DNA of 64,000 bases from Lachnospiraceae bacterium (GTDB lineage Bacteria; Bacillota; Clostridia; Lachnospirales; Lachnospiraceae). Below the pieces are notes generated by a model. That model had not been told where the DNA came from and searched no databases. It saw only the letters and a list, made by a program, of their open reading frames with translations. Every line of letters begins with the position of its first letter. The first letter of the stretch is position 1. The stretch spans positions 1-64,000 of the forward strand of contig JAILCX010000089.1 in the NCBI GenBank assembly GCA_024690205.1, read 5' to 3'. Shown piece after piece: positions 49,549 to 58,660 of the stretch. Position numbers and translations under genes: made by a program.

Positions 49549-51603
49549 ATGTCTAACAGACAAGGCAGTCTTTCTATCAACAGTGAGAATATCTTTCCCA
49601 TTATCAAAAAATGGCTCTATTCCGACCATGATATCTTTTACAGAGAACTTATTTCAAACGGTTGTGATGCCATTACCAAATTAAAGAAGCTTGACATGAT
49701 GGGTGAGTACACTCTCCATGAAGGTTACAAAGCCAGAATGGATATTTTGGTGAATCCCGAAAAGAAAACCATCAAATTCATCGATAACGGTATCGGAATG
49801 ACCGAGGATGAGGTTGACGAGTACATCAACCAGATCGCTTTTTCGGGAGCAGCCGATTTCATTGAAAAATACAAGGACAAGACATCCGATGACCAGATAA
49901 TAGGTCATTTCGGTCTTGGGTTTTATTCCGCATTCATGGTAGCCGGTGAGGTTCATATCGACACCCTTTCATTTAAGGAAGGTGCAAAGCCCGTTCACTG
50001 GGAATGTGACGGAGGCACGGAATTTACGATGTCCGAGGGGACGAGGGACACAGTCGGAACCACGATAACATTGTTCCTTAACGAGGATGTACTTGAGTTC
50101 TGTAACGAATACAAAGCCAAGGAAGTCATAAAGAAGTACTGTTCTTTCATGCCTACCGAGATATACATCTCAAAGGAAGATACCAAGGATACACAGACAG
50201 TCAAAAAGGACGAAGTACTTCCCGATGATACGGTCGTTGAAGAGATAAAGCCCGAAAAGGAAGGGGACGAAGTAAAGGTAAAGATCATTAAGCGTCCCGA
50301 ACTTCTTAACGATACGAATCCTCTTTGGATGAAACATCCCAATGACTGCACGAAGGAAGATTATCTTGCCTTCTACAGAAAGGTATTCCAGGATTACAAG
50401 GAGCCACTTTTCTGGATACACCTTAACATGGATTATCCTTTTAACCTTAAGGGAATCCTTTATTTCCCCAAGATCAATATCGAATACGAATCGATCGAGG
50501 GCGTCATCAAGCTTTATAACAACCAGGTATTTATCGCCGACAACATAAAGGAAGTCATCCCCGAGTTCCTTATGCTCTTAAAGGGTGTCATAGACTGTCC
50601 CGACCTTCCGCTTAACGTATCACGTTCGGCACTTCAGAACGACGGATTTGTCAACAAGATCAGCGAGTACATTACAAAGAAGGTTGCAGACAAGCTTTCC
50701 GGAATGTGCAAGACGGAAAAGGAAGAATACGACAAGTACTGGGATGATATCAGTCCCTTCATCAAGTACGGCTGCTTAAAGGATGACAAGTTCTGCAAGA
50801 AGATGACGGACTATATCCTCTTTAAGAACCTTGACGGAAAGTATCTTACCCTGCCTGAGTGTCTGGAGGTTAATCTGACGGACACCGAAGATGAGGAAGG
50901 TGAAGAAAACACGGAAGAAGCAAAGGCAGATGTCGTTGATGAAAACGGCAATGAGCTTACGGGTAATAAGGAAGGCGAAGAAGATAAGAAAGAAAAAGTC
51001 ATCTATTATGTCACGGATGAACAGCAGCAGGCCTCTTACATCCAGATGTTCAAAAAGGCAAAGATGGATGCCGTTGTGCTCACACACAATATAGACCAGC
51101 CCTTCATTTCACAGCTTGAAGCAAAAAATGAAGGCATCAAGTTCCAGAGGATAGATGCGGATCTTACGGATACCTTCAGGTCAAAGACTTCAAAGAAGGA
51201 AGAAGAAGAGCTTAAGGCCGAAGCCGAAAAGATAAAAGAAGTGATGAAAAAAGCCTTAAAGAAGGATAACATTGAAGTTAAGGTTGAAAAGTTAAAGAAC
51301 AAAAAGATCGCTTCGATGGTAACCTTGAGCGAAGAATCACGCCGCATGCAGGATATGATGAAGATGTATTCAATGCCCGGAATGGGGATGAACGATTTCG
51401 GACGTGAAGGCATAACACTCATACTTAATGCAAACCACCCGCTTGTTGAGTATATAACCGAGCACACGGACGGTGACAATGTTAGGATGATATGCGAGCA
51501 GCTTTACGACCTGGCTCTCATCCAACATGCTCCGCTTGAAGCCGAGGCAATGGAGAAATTCGTTGCACGTTCAAATGACATCATGATGTTACTTACAAAA
51601 TAA
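49549..51603 (+). CDS. htpG: Molecular chaperone Hsp90
   Basis: 684 residues. The N-terminal GHKL ATPase domain has RELISNGCDAITKL, FIDNGIGMTEDEV and GHFGLGFYSAFMVAG; the middle domain has RSALQND and NVSRS. The C terminus dimerises. It is 40-60 residues longer than typical HtpG, owing mainly to an acidic insert at ~443-486 (EDEEGEENTEEAKAD) and a charged linker near 206-250. Ribosome-binding site AGAGGTG. No CIRCE element precedes it. Followed 27 bases later by the four-gene cluster of unknown function. Confidence 0.96.
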   Translation: MSNRQGSLSINSENIFPIIKKWLYSDHDIFYRELISNGCDAITKLKKLDMMGEYTLHEGYKARMDILVNPEKKTIKFIDNGIGMTEDEVDEYINQIAFSGAADFIEKYKDKTSDDQIIGHFGLGFYSAFMVAGEVHIDTLSFKEGAKPVHWECDGGTEFTMSEGTRDTVGTTITLFLNEDVLEFCNEYKAKEVIKKYCSFMPTEIYISKEDTKDTQTVKKDEVLPDDTVVEEIKPEKEGDEVKVKIIKRPELLNDTNPLWMKHPNDCTKEDYLAFYRKVFQDYKEPLFWIHLNMDYPFNLKGILYFPKINIEYESIEGVIKLYNNQVFIADNIKEVIPEFLMLLKGVIDCPDLPLNVSRSALQNDGFVNKISEYITKKVADKLSGMCKTEKEEYDKYWDDISPFIKYGCLKDDKFCKKMTDYILFKNLDGKYLTLPECLEVNLTDTEDEEGEENTEEAKADVVDENGNELTGNKEGEEDKKEKVIYYVTDEQQQASYIQMFKKAKMDAVVLTHNIDQPFISQLEAKNEGIKFQRIDADLTDTFRSKTSKKEEEELKAEAEKIKEVMKKALKKDNIEVKVEKLKNKKIASMVTLSEESRRMQDMMKMYSMPGMGMNDFGREGITLILNANHPLVEYITEHTDGDNVRMICEQLYDLALIQHAPLEAEAMEKFVARSNDIMMLLTK

Positions 51604-51629
51604 AGCTCCTTAAAAAGGAACGGCAATAA

Positions 51630-54600
51630 ATGCAGTCTGCAGTAGACAATATACTAAACGGGAATTTTAATACCGGCAGGCATTCGTTGAATTTTTCAAC
51701 ACCTGTCATCGAACTTACGGTTAACGAAGGCGACCTTTACGAAGGCAGCTTTGTTATCTATGGCCCTGCGGACGCATTTACCGAAGGAAAAGTATCCTCC
51801 ACCGGACTTAAAATGAGATGTCCGGTGGAGAATTTTTCGGGTACGGAAAGTGAGATCCCGTACATATTCGACGGTACTATGATGAGTGAAGGAGACACCT
51901 ATAAAGGCGAGTTCCGGATCATCTCCAACCAGGGTGAATACCTTGTTCCGTACGATATAAGGATAGGTGGGGAAAACATAGATACATCCATGGGTGATAT
52001 CAAGAATCTTTTCCACTTTACCAACCTTGCAAGAAGCAACTGGAATGAGGCGGTATCCCTTTTCTGTTCAGACGATTTCAGATCGGTGCTTACGGGTTCG
52101 GACCGTATGCATCTTGGTGCATACAATGCTCTTAAAAACGCGCCGGATCATCATCAGGCTCTTGAAGAATTCCTATTAAAGATCAAGAAAAAACAAAAGG
52201 TCGAGTTCATTGTGGACGAAACCGAGGTAAGGATAGATTCGCTCCTTGGATCGATGGAAAAAAACCTTATGATCCACAGAAACGGATGGGGTTACAGTAC
52301 GCTTTTTATAAGCACGGATTCCACCTTTATCCATCTTTTCAAGGAAAAGGTCGAAGACGGCGACTTTTTGGGAAACAGTGCCAGAGTCTCATACAGGATA
52401 GATCCCCTTCAGCTTCATGAAGGAAAGAATTTCGGACGGATCATACTTAAAAATGCCTATAACAGGATCGAGGTCGAGGTCTGTGTTAACAACCATTCCG
52501 TAAACAGGAAGATCGCAGACTTAAGCCGCATGGTAAAGCACAGGACGCTCGATCTTATGCTGTATTATGAGGCTTTCAGATGCCGAAAGATCTCAGCATC
52601 CACCTGGATGCAGGAAACCGGTGCGATAGTTGAATCTTTGCGTGAAAACGACAGGGACAACATCTACTACGAGCTTATGAACGTCCAGCTCCTTGTCACC
52701 AAAGAGCGATACAACGAGGCCAAGTGGATACTTGAGCAGGTTGAAAGTACGGTAACGACGGGAGATGACGATACCTTATACTGCTATTACTATTATCTGA
52801 CAACGCTTGTTAACAGGACCGATGAACAGACCGGACAGGTCGTTTCGCTTGTACGTCATATGTACCAGAAAAACCCGGCAAACTGGCGTATAGCCTGGCT
52901 TCTTATGTACCTTGATGAGGACTTTGCAAGGTCAGGACAAAAGAAGTGGGAATTCCTAAGCCGGCTTCATGATCTTGGAGCGATAAGTCCCGTTTTATAT
53001 GTTGAGGCTTTCGGAATACTTCAAAACAATCCCACGATCCTTGGAAATCTCGGAGATTTTGAATTAAGAGTTCTAAGATACATGGCCAAAAAGGAGATCT
53101 TTACCAGGGATATAATCGAGCAGTTCATCTATGTCTTCGGAAGATCTAAAGTGATCAAAAAATCCCTTATACCAATTTTGAAGGAATGCTATAAGGTCTA
53201 TCCGGATAATGAAGTATTAAAGGCTCTTTGCATGGTCCTTATCAATCTCGGTGAGACCTCACGGGAAGCCTTTAAGTGGTATGAAAAAGGCATAGAAAAC
53301 GAACTTAAGATAACAAAGCTTTATGAATACTACATGATGAGTGTCGACATGGATGCCAATATAAAGATTCCCAAGATGGCACTTATGTATTTTGCGTTCG
53401 ACAGCAGCCTTGACAGTATCCATAATGCATTCCTTTATTCATACATGCACAGGAACAGGAATGTCCTGACCGAGCTTTACGAAAACTATAAGCCCGCCAT
53501 AGACAGTTTCATTCAAAAGGAGCTTTCAAAGGGAAACAATAACAGATTCCTTGCATACCTTTATAAAAATGCCTTAAACGAAAACATGATAGACGAAGAG
53601 ACCGCCAAAGGTCTTTCAAAGGCTATATTTGTACACAGGGTGCTCTTTAACAGAGACAAGATAAAAAGGGTGTCCGTACACTATGAAAATGTCGATGCGG
53701 ACACAACATACACCGTATTAAATAACGAAAAAGAGATACATATACCGATATATGGGAGCAACAACCAGGTGATCCTTGAGGATGTCAAAGGTAACTCGTT
53801 TATCTGTGAGGACGAGTACGAGATACAAAGACTCATGATGCCTGACAAACTTCAGGGTATTGTTTCTCCCTATATCAAAGATGATGTTCTTTTTGACCTT
53901 TGGGCATGCGAGCATGGCCAGGATATTGCAACGATCAGTTTTTCAAACGTTGAAAACATGAGGCGTCTTGCAGACAGTGACAGAGTCAGAAAGAGCGTTA
54001 GAAAAGAGATAAAGAGTCATCTTTTGCGTTTCTATTATGATTCCGACATGATGGATGAACTTGATACGCTTCTTCGGGATCTTATATATGAAGAGATCCC
54101 CGAAAAGGAGATATCTGAGACGATACACCTTATGGCGGTCCGCGGTATGTTTGAAAAAGCATATGAGTGGATATGCAGGGGTGGCGGAGAATATATCGAT
54201 GCAAAGGTCATAGCCAGACTTTGCAAGCATCTTCTTGAAGAACACGATATTTCATACAAAGACGATAATGCCATGACGACTCTGATATACAGGTCGTTCA
54301 TGATGGGAAAGAGCGATGAGACGCTCCTTACTTACCTTGTAAAGAACTTTTACGGAACCTGTAAGGAGATGAAGGAGATATGGAAGAGCGCCCACGAAGC
54401 GGGAGTCGACACTTTCCTTATCGAGCAAAGGATCATGGAACAGATGCTTTATTCAAACGCGTATGTTTCAGGGCTTTCATCGATACTTCAAAGCTACAAT
54501 TCATCGGTTGCCTGTGACAGGCTGACGCTGGCCGTTCTTTCACAGCTGGGATACGATTACTTTGTATATGACAAGGTTATAGATGATAAATACATAAACG

Positions 54601-55205
54601 TCCTTGAGCAGTTCATCGATGCAAGGGAAGAGATCCCGTTCATATTAAAGCTCACATATACGAAGTTCTATTCGGAATCGGCAACTGAGATTTCGGATAC
54701 ACTTCTTAGGACGATCATTCCCTATCTTCGGGAGATACTTTCTAAGGGAATGTATTTTGCCTATTTTAAGGAATATGCATCGACAGTCACATTCATGCAC
54801 AGATTCCTTGACAAGACCATCATAGAATACAAGGCTCCCGAATGCAGCGGAGCCACCATCCATTTCATGATAGAAAAAAATGAAAGCACCAGGAACGAGT
54901 ACTCAAGGGAAGAAATGAGAGAGATGTACCACGGGATATTCGTAAAGCAGTTCGTTTTATTCTTCGGTGAGAGGATGCAGTATTACATAATCGAACGCGA
55001 CAGGGACGGCGGCGAACAGCTGACAGAATCAGGTACGGTATCATGCTCGGATATGGATCATCAGGAATCCGGCAGCAGGTACAGCCTGATAAACGATATA
55101 GCAATAGCAAGGACGCTTGCTGACTATGACACCATGGATAAACTCCTTGCCGAGTATTTCCAGTATGAGAATTACTTAAGTGCCATATTCAGGATGAGTG
55201 AATGA
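51630..55205 (+). CDS. Large helical-repeat protein with N-terminal beta domains (DUF5717-like)
   Basis: 1191 residues, no signal peptide or membrane helix, predicted cytoplasmic. Residues ~1-290 contain beta-sandwich-like modules in two rounds (VIELTVNEGDLYEGSF near 26; ARVSYRIDPLQLHEGKNFGRI near 251). Residues ~295-1120 are mainly helical, with segments like tetratricopeptide/HEAT solenoids (RYNEAKWILEQVES, NPANWRIAWLLMYL, YPDNEVLKALCMVLINLGE), interrupted by a beta segment near 690-760. From memory it resembles DUF5717 proteins of Lachnospiraceae; not verified. Overlaps the Hsp70-like gene by 8 bases. Ribosome-binding site AAAAGGA. Confidence 0.6.
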   Translation: MQSAVDNILNGNFNTGRHSLNFSTPVIELTVNEGDLYEGSFVIYGPADAFTEGKVSSTGLKMRCPVENFSGTESEIPYIFDGTMMSEGDTYKGEFRIISNQGEYLVPYDIRIGGENIDTSMGDIKNLFHFTNLARSNWNEAVSLFCSDDFRSVLTGSDRMHLGAYNALKNAPDHHQALEEFLLKIKKKQKVEFIVDETEVRIDSLLGSMEKNLMIHRNGWGYSTLFISTDSTFIHLFKEKVEDGDFLGNSARVSYRIDPLQLHEGKNFGRIILKNAYNRIEVEVCVNNHSVNRKIADLSRMVKHRTLDLMLYYEAFRCRKISASTWMQETGAIVESLRENDRDNIYYELMNVQLLVTKERYNEAKWILEQVESTVTTGDDDTLYCYYYYLTTLVNRTDEQTGQVVSLVRHMYQKNPANWRIAWLLMYLDEDFARSGQKKWEFLSRLHDLGAISPVLYVEAFGILQNNPTILGNLGDFELRVLRYMAKKEIFTRDIIEQFIYVFGRSKVIKKSLIPILKECYKVYPDNEVLKALCMVLINLGETSREAFKWYEKGIENELKITKLYEYYMMSVDMDANIKIPKMALMYFAFDSSLDSIHNAFLYSYMHRNRNVLTELYENYKPAIDSFIQKELSKGNNNRFLAYLYKNALNENMIDEETAKGLSKAIFVHRVLFNRDKIKRVSVHYENVDADTTYTVLNNEKEIHIPIYGSNNQVILEDVKGNSFICEDEYEIQRLMMPDKLQGIVSPYIKDDVLFDLWACEHGQDIATISFSNVENMRRLADSDRVRKSVRKEIKSHLLRFYYDSDMMDELDTLLRDLIYEEIPEKEISETIHLMAVRGMFEKAYEWICRGGGEYIDAKVIARLCKHLLEEHDISYKDDNAMTTLIYRSFMMGKSDETLLTYLVKNFYGTCKEMKEIWKSAHEAGVDTFLIEQRIMEQMLYSNAYVSGLSSILQSYNSSVACDRLTLAVLSQLGYDYFVYDKVIDDKYINVLEQFIDAREEIPFILKLTYTKFYSESATEISDTLLRTIIPYLREILSKGMYFAYFKEYASTVTFMHRFLDKTIIEYKAPECSGATIHFMIEKNESTRNEYSREEMREMYHGIFVKQFVLFFGERMQYYIIERDRDGGEQLTESGTVSCSDMDHQESGSRYSLINDIAIARTLADYDTMDKLLAEYFQYENYLSAIFRMSE

Positions 55206-56511
55206 TATGATATCCATTAGAGAAGGAAGTCTTCAAAAAACTGCCGGAAAGGTATATATAGGCTATGATCTGGGAAATGTTTTTTCTCAGATAAGTTATC
55301 TGCGCACGGGATCGGAAGAACCAATCAGCGTTTCTTTGGTTGCGGGAACAGAGCAGTATAACATCCCTACGGTGCTGGCAAAGCGTCAGGGTATCGGACA
55401 GTGGTATTACGGCAAGGAAGCCATAAAATATTCTTCAAACGGCTGTATACTTGTAGATGATCTTTTGTCAAAGGCGATAAGGGGCGAAGAGGTTATGGTG
55501 GAAGATGAGCCTTATGATCCCGTTGCTTTATTAACGCTTTTTGTTAAAAGGAGCTTAGGGCTTTTGACAATGCATGTAACCACAAAGGACATAGAAGCCT
55601 TCATGTTCACGACACCTGTCCTTAACGAAAGGATCGTTGAAGTTCTTGGAAGAGTCGTTGCCGGCTTAAACCTTAAATGCGAAGTCATAACCTACCAGTC
55701 TCATGTTGAGAGCTTTTATGATTATATCCTCCATCAGCCAAAGGAGCTTTGGCAGTACCAGGTGCTGGCCTTTGATTTTAACGAAAAGCTCACTGCGATG
55801 CGCCTTGAGGTTTCCGAAAATACGAGACCAAAGGTCGTTATAATTCACAAAAATTCATATGACGATATTGAACCGTATACACCTGTTGAGGATGAAAAGA
55901 CTAATGCACTTAATGCCGAGCGCCTAGACGGACGGTTTTTAAAGATTTGCGAAAAAGAAACAGAAGATCAGGATGTCGGAACGGTATATCTTTTGGGTGA
56001 AGGATTCAGGGAAGGATGGACAAAGGAAAGCCTTAAGGTCCTTTGCAAAAACCGCAGAGTCTTCCAGGGAAATAACCTCTACAGTAAGGGAGCCTGCTTT
56101 GCACTCCTTGATAAACTCCGTCCCGGAGATCTTTCAAAGGAATATGTATATCTCGGAGAAGACAAGATAAAGTCAAATGTCGGAGTAAAAGCCATAAGGC
56201 GGGGAGAAGATTCATACTATGCGATCCTTGATGCGGGAACGGCATGGTATGAGGCTTCGGCAGATTTTGATATGATACTTGAAGAAGGGAACGAGTTTTC
56301 TTTCGTGATAACGTCGCTGACTGGAGGCAGTGTTACCGAAAAGACGATGGTGCTTGACGGACTGCCCGAGCGGGCCAGGGGAACGACAAGACTTGGATTT
56401 CACGTGGAGATGAGTACGATAAACTCTCTCCAGATAGAAGTTACGGACAAAGGCTTCGGCCAGATAATAAAACCCAGCGGAATGGCCTGGAATCTCAACA
56501 TAGTGATCTAG
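55198..56511 (+). CDS. Hsp70/actin-like protein with degenerate ATPase motifs (DUF5716-like)
   Basis: 437 residues. Phosphate-1 loop YIGYDLGNVFSQISY (Asp24, Gly26), a VESFYDYIL segment at the position of the Hsp70 connect-1 helix, a phosphate-2 equivalent AFDFNEKLTAMRL (Asp193, but Phe-Asn replaces the glycines), an adenosine-type motif VYLLGEGFREGW (~263-274) and NLYSKGACFALL. Residues ~350-437 look like an Hsp70 substrate-binding beta-sandwich (EEGNEFSFVITSLTGG...). The helical lid is absent. ATP binding is plausible, hydrolysis doubtful. Resembles DUF5716 from memory. Overlaps its neighbour upstream. Confidence 0.62.
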   Translation: MNDMISIREGSLQKTAGKVYIGYDLGNVFSQISYLRTGSEEPISVSLVAGTEQYNIPTVLAKRQGIGQWYYGKEAIKYSSNGCILVDDLLSKAIRGEEVMVEDEPYDPVALLTLFVKRSLGLLTMHVTTKDIEAFMFTTPVLNERIVEVLGRVVAGLNLKCEVITYQSHVESFYDYILHQPKELWQYQVLAFDFNEKLTAMRLEVSENTRPKVVIIHKNSYDDIEPYTPVEDEKTNALNAERLDGRFLKICEKETEDQDVGTVYLLGEGFREGWTKESLKVLCKNRRVFQGNNLYSKGACFALLDKLRPGDLSKEYVYLGEDKIKSNVGVKAIRRGEDSYYAILDAGTAWYEASADFDMILEEGNEFSFVITSLTGGSVTEKTMVLDGLPERARGTTRLGFHVEMSTINSLQIEVTDKGFGQIIKPSGMAWNLNIVI

Positions 56512-56512
56512 T

Positions 56513-57346
56513 ATGGGAAGATTGATGATCTGTACCGGGAGGTACGCCGAAACTCCATATTATGTAAACAGCGTATGCGTGAGCGTCTACAGTGTGGAGG
56601 AGCTTTGTTATCTCTTTGCGCTTAATCCGTTCATAATCACGAAGGACTTTATGGATGCGCCTTTGACGGACTGGTTAAGGAACGAGTGCGAGCTTGAAGA
56701 GCTGGCAAAAAAGCTGACCGATCTAAGGCTAAGAGGCTGTTCTCTGGGCGAGTTTATAAACACATTTCTGGATTATGTAAACTACTGCGATCCCGAAGAG
56801 CGAAAGATCATAGACGAGATCATAAAAAGTAACAGCGGTATATCAGATCTTGAAAGAAGAAAGCATCAGGGAGATTATCTTTTAAGGAATAGCATGTACG
56901 AAGCCGCGATAGAAGAGTACGAAGGCCTTCTTTCAGAGCTTCCGGACGTTGATGCAAAGCTTCGTCCGATCATATATCACAATATGGGATATGCCTATGC
57001 GAGCATGTTCATGTTTGATGTTGCATCAAAGTATTTTAGGCGCTCATATGAGATGACCGGCCTTGTGGATACCGCGATCCAGTATCTTGCTTCGATGAGG
57101 CTTCATCTTTCGGATGAGAAATATCTTTCGTTCATCGCAAAGAATCCCGAGCTTCACGATGTTTCATTAAGACTTGAAGCAACGATGAAAAAAGCTGTCG
57201 GTAATTTTGAGGCCTCAAGGGAAAATACGATGTTGAGCGCTCTTAACATTTACAAAGATGAAGGAAATGTATCTTCATATTACGAAGAGATAGACAGGAT
57301 AATACTTAAGCTCAAGGAAAACTATTTAAACTCCGTTATTGACTGA
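56513..57346 (+). CDS. Tetratricopeptide-like helical protein of the Hsp70-like cluster
   Basis: The 277-residue cytoplasmic protein begins with GRYAETPYYVNSVCVSVYSVEELCYLFALNPFI, then TPR-like helices (GDYLLRNSMYEAAIEEYEGLLSELP, IIYHNMGYAYASMFMFDVASKYFRRSYEM near 120-190). Such modules bind protein partners, and here the partner is probably the adjacent Hsp70-like or membrane protein. Starts one base after the upstream stop, and its own TGA shares a base with the next ATG. I do not recognise a named family. Confidence 0.68.
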   Translation: MGRLMICTGRYAETPYYVNSVCVSVYSVEELCYLFALNPFIITKDFMDAPLTDWLRNECELEELAKKLTDLRLRGCSLGEFINTFLDYVNYCDPEERKIIDEIIKSNSGISDLERRKHQGDYLLRNSMYEAAIEEYEGLLSELPDVDAKLRPIIYHNMGYAYASMFMFDVASKYFRRSYEMTGLVDTAIQYLASMRLHLSDEKYLSFIAKNPELHDVSLRLEATMKKAVGNFEASRENTMLSALNIYKDEGNVSSYYEEIDRIILKLKENYLNSVID

Positions 57347-58548
57347 TGAATCTTTTTAAAAAATTCTGGGACTGGAAAAAAAGAATAGAAGATCCGCTTT
57401 ACGACCTCGATGACTGGGAACAGGTCGATGCATGGAATGAAGTCGTATATGACAGGGATGACCTTAAGATATCCGACAAAAGATCAAGGCAGGACTATGT
57501 AAAAGGATGTCTTGAGCAGATCGCCGAGGCATCGAGAGAGGTTGACAAGCTCCAGGTCGAATACAATATCGTTACGGACCACCTTCGCGATATGGAAGAG
57601 ATCGAAGCCCTTCCGGAACCTCAGGCAGAGCTAATAAAGGAATATGCAAGAAAGATAGATGCCTTAAAAGGAAAGCAGGAGGGTTATCTTAAGCGCAAGA
57701 ACCATATGCGTGAGGATAAATACCGTGCACTTGAAAGGATGGAAGAAGAGCTTGCCGAAGGATACGAAAAGCTCTCGGAGGCCGAGAACTACCAGCAACT
57801 CATAAAAAGGGATCTTAAAAAGCTTGAAAATGAAAAGCAGGCTTATTATTACCGCAAGGGAGAGCTTAAAAGGACGCTTGAAGACTGCAGGTCCATGTCT
57901 GTAGTGTGTGCCGTTGCGGTTGTGGTATGTATCATTATACTGCTTGTCATGCAGTACGGATTTAAGCTTGATACGACAATAGGATATCTGGCAGCAGCTC
58001 TGGCAGGTGCCATCGGTATCACGATGATATTCATAAGACACAACGATTCCAAAAAGGAACTGCGTTCTGTCGGAAACGGGATATCAAAACTCATAAGAAT
58101 GCAGAACACCGTAAAGATAAGGTATGTCAATAATACAAACCTTCTTGATTATCTTTACGTTAAATACGGAGCCTCATCAGCCAAGGAATTAGGCAAGGAT
58201 TACGAGCAGTTCCTTGAAGAAAAAAAGGAAAGGGAAAGCTACGAAGAGGCTGTTACGGGACTTGATAAATGCGAAAAGGACATGATATTTGAGCTTCGCA
58301 AATACAGGATAAAGGATCCCGGAATATGGCTCCATCAGACGGAGGCCATCCTTGACAAAAAGGAAATGATAGAGATAAGGCATAAGCTCATAATCCAGAG
58401 GCAGTCGCTTCGAAGACGCATGGATTACAACAAGCAGGTCATTGCGGCAAAAGCCCAGGATGAGATCAAAGACCTTGTCGATAAGTATCCGAGGTACGCA
58501 AAAGAGATACTCGATATCGTCTCGGAATACGAAAAGGATTACAAGTGA
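57346..58548 (+). CDS. Coiled-coil membrane protein of the Hsp70-like cluster
   Basis: 400 residues, strongly charged. A long coiled coil (~45-180), two adjacent membrane helices (~184-205, VVCAVAVVVCIIILLVMQYG; ~211-231, TIGYLAAALAGAIGITMIFI), then a second coiled coil (~232-400). Both coiled coils would lie on the same, presumably cytoplasmic, side. It could anchor the cluster's soluble proteins at the membrane. ATG overlaps the previous stop by one base (TGATG). Last gene before the amino-acid transporter promoter. Confidence 0.7.
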   Translation: MNLFKKFWDWKKRIEDPLYDLDDWEQVDAWNEVVYDRDDLKISDKRSRQDYVKGCLEQIAEASREVDKLQVEYNIVTDHLRDMEEIEALPEPQAELIKEYARKIDALKGKQEGYLKRKNHMREDKYRALERMEEELAEGYEKLSEAENYQQLIKRDLKKLENEKQAYYYRKGELKRTLEDCRSMSVVCAVAVVVCIIILLVMQYGFKLDTTIGYLAAALAGAIGITMIFIRHNDSKKELRSVGNGISKLIRMQNTVKIRYVNNTNLLDYLYVKYGASSAKELGKDYEQFLEEKKERESYEEAVTGLDKCEKDMIFELRKYRIKDPGIWLHQTEAILDKKEMIEIRHKLIIQRQSLRRRMDYNKQVIAAKAQDEIKDLVDKYPRYAKEILDIVSEYEKDYK

Positions 58549-58565
58549 TCCGTCTTAAGTTTGCA

Positions 58566-58594
58566 TTGACGATTAGGGTGTGTTTTGGTATCGT
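58566..58594 (+). promoter_or_regulatory. Promoter of the amino-acid ABC importer operon
   Basis: TTGACG (58566-58571), 17-base spacer, TATCGT (58589-58594) with an upstream TGG that makes an extended -10. About 66 bases before the binding-protein gene. Confidence 0.65.
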
Positions 58595-58660
58595 AGTTTT
58601 GTGCTTTAGTACATTAAAGGATTCGTTCGGATCCCTATTTCATCATTTTGGAGGATAATT

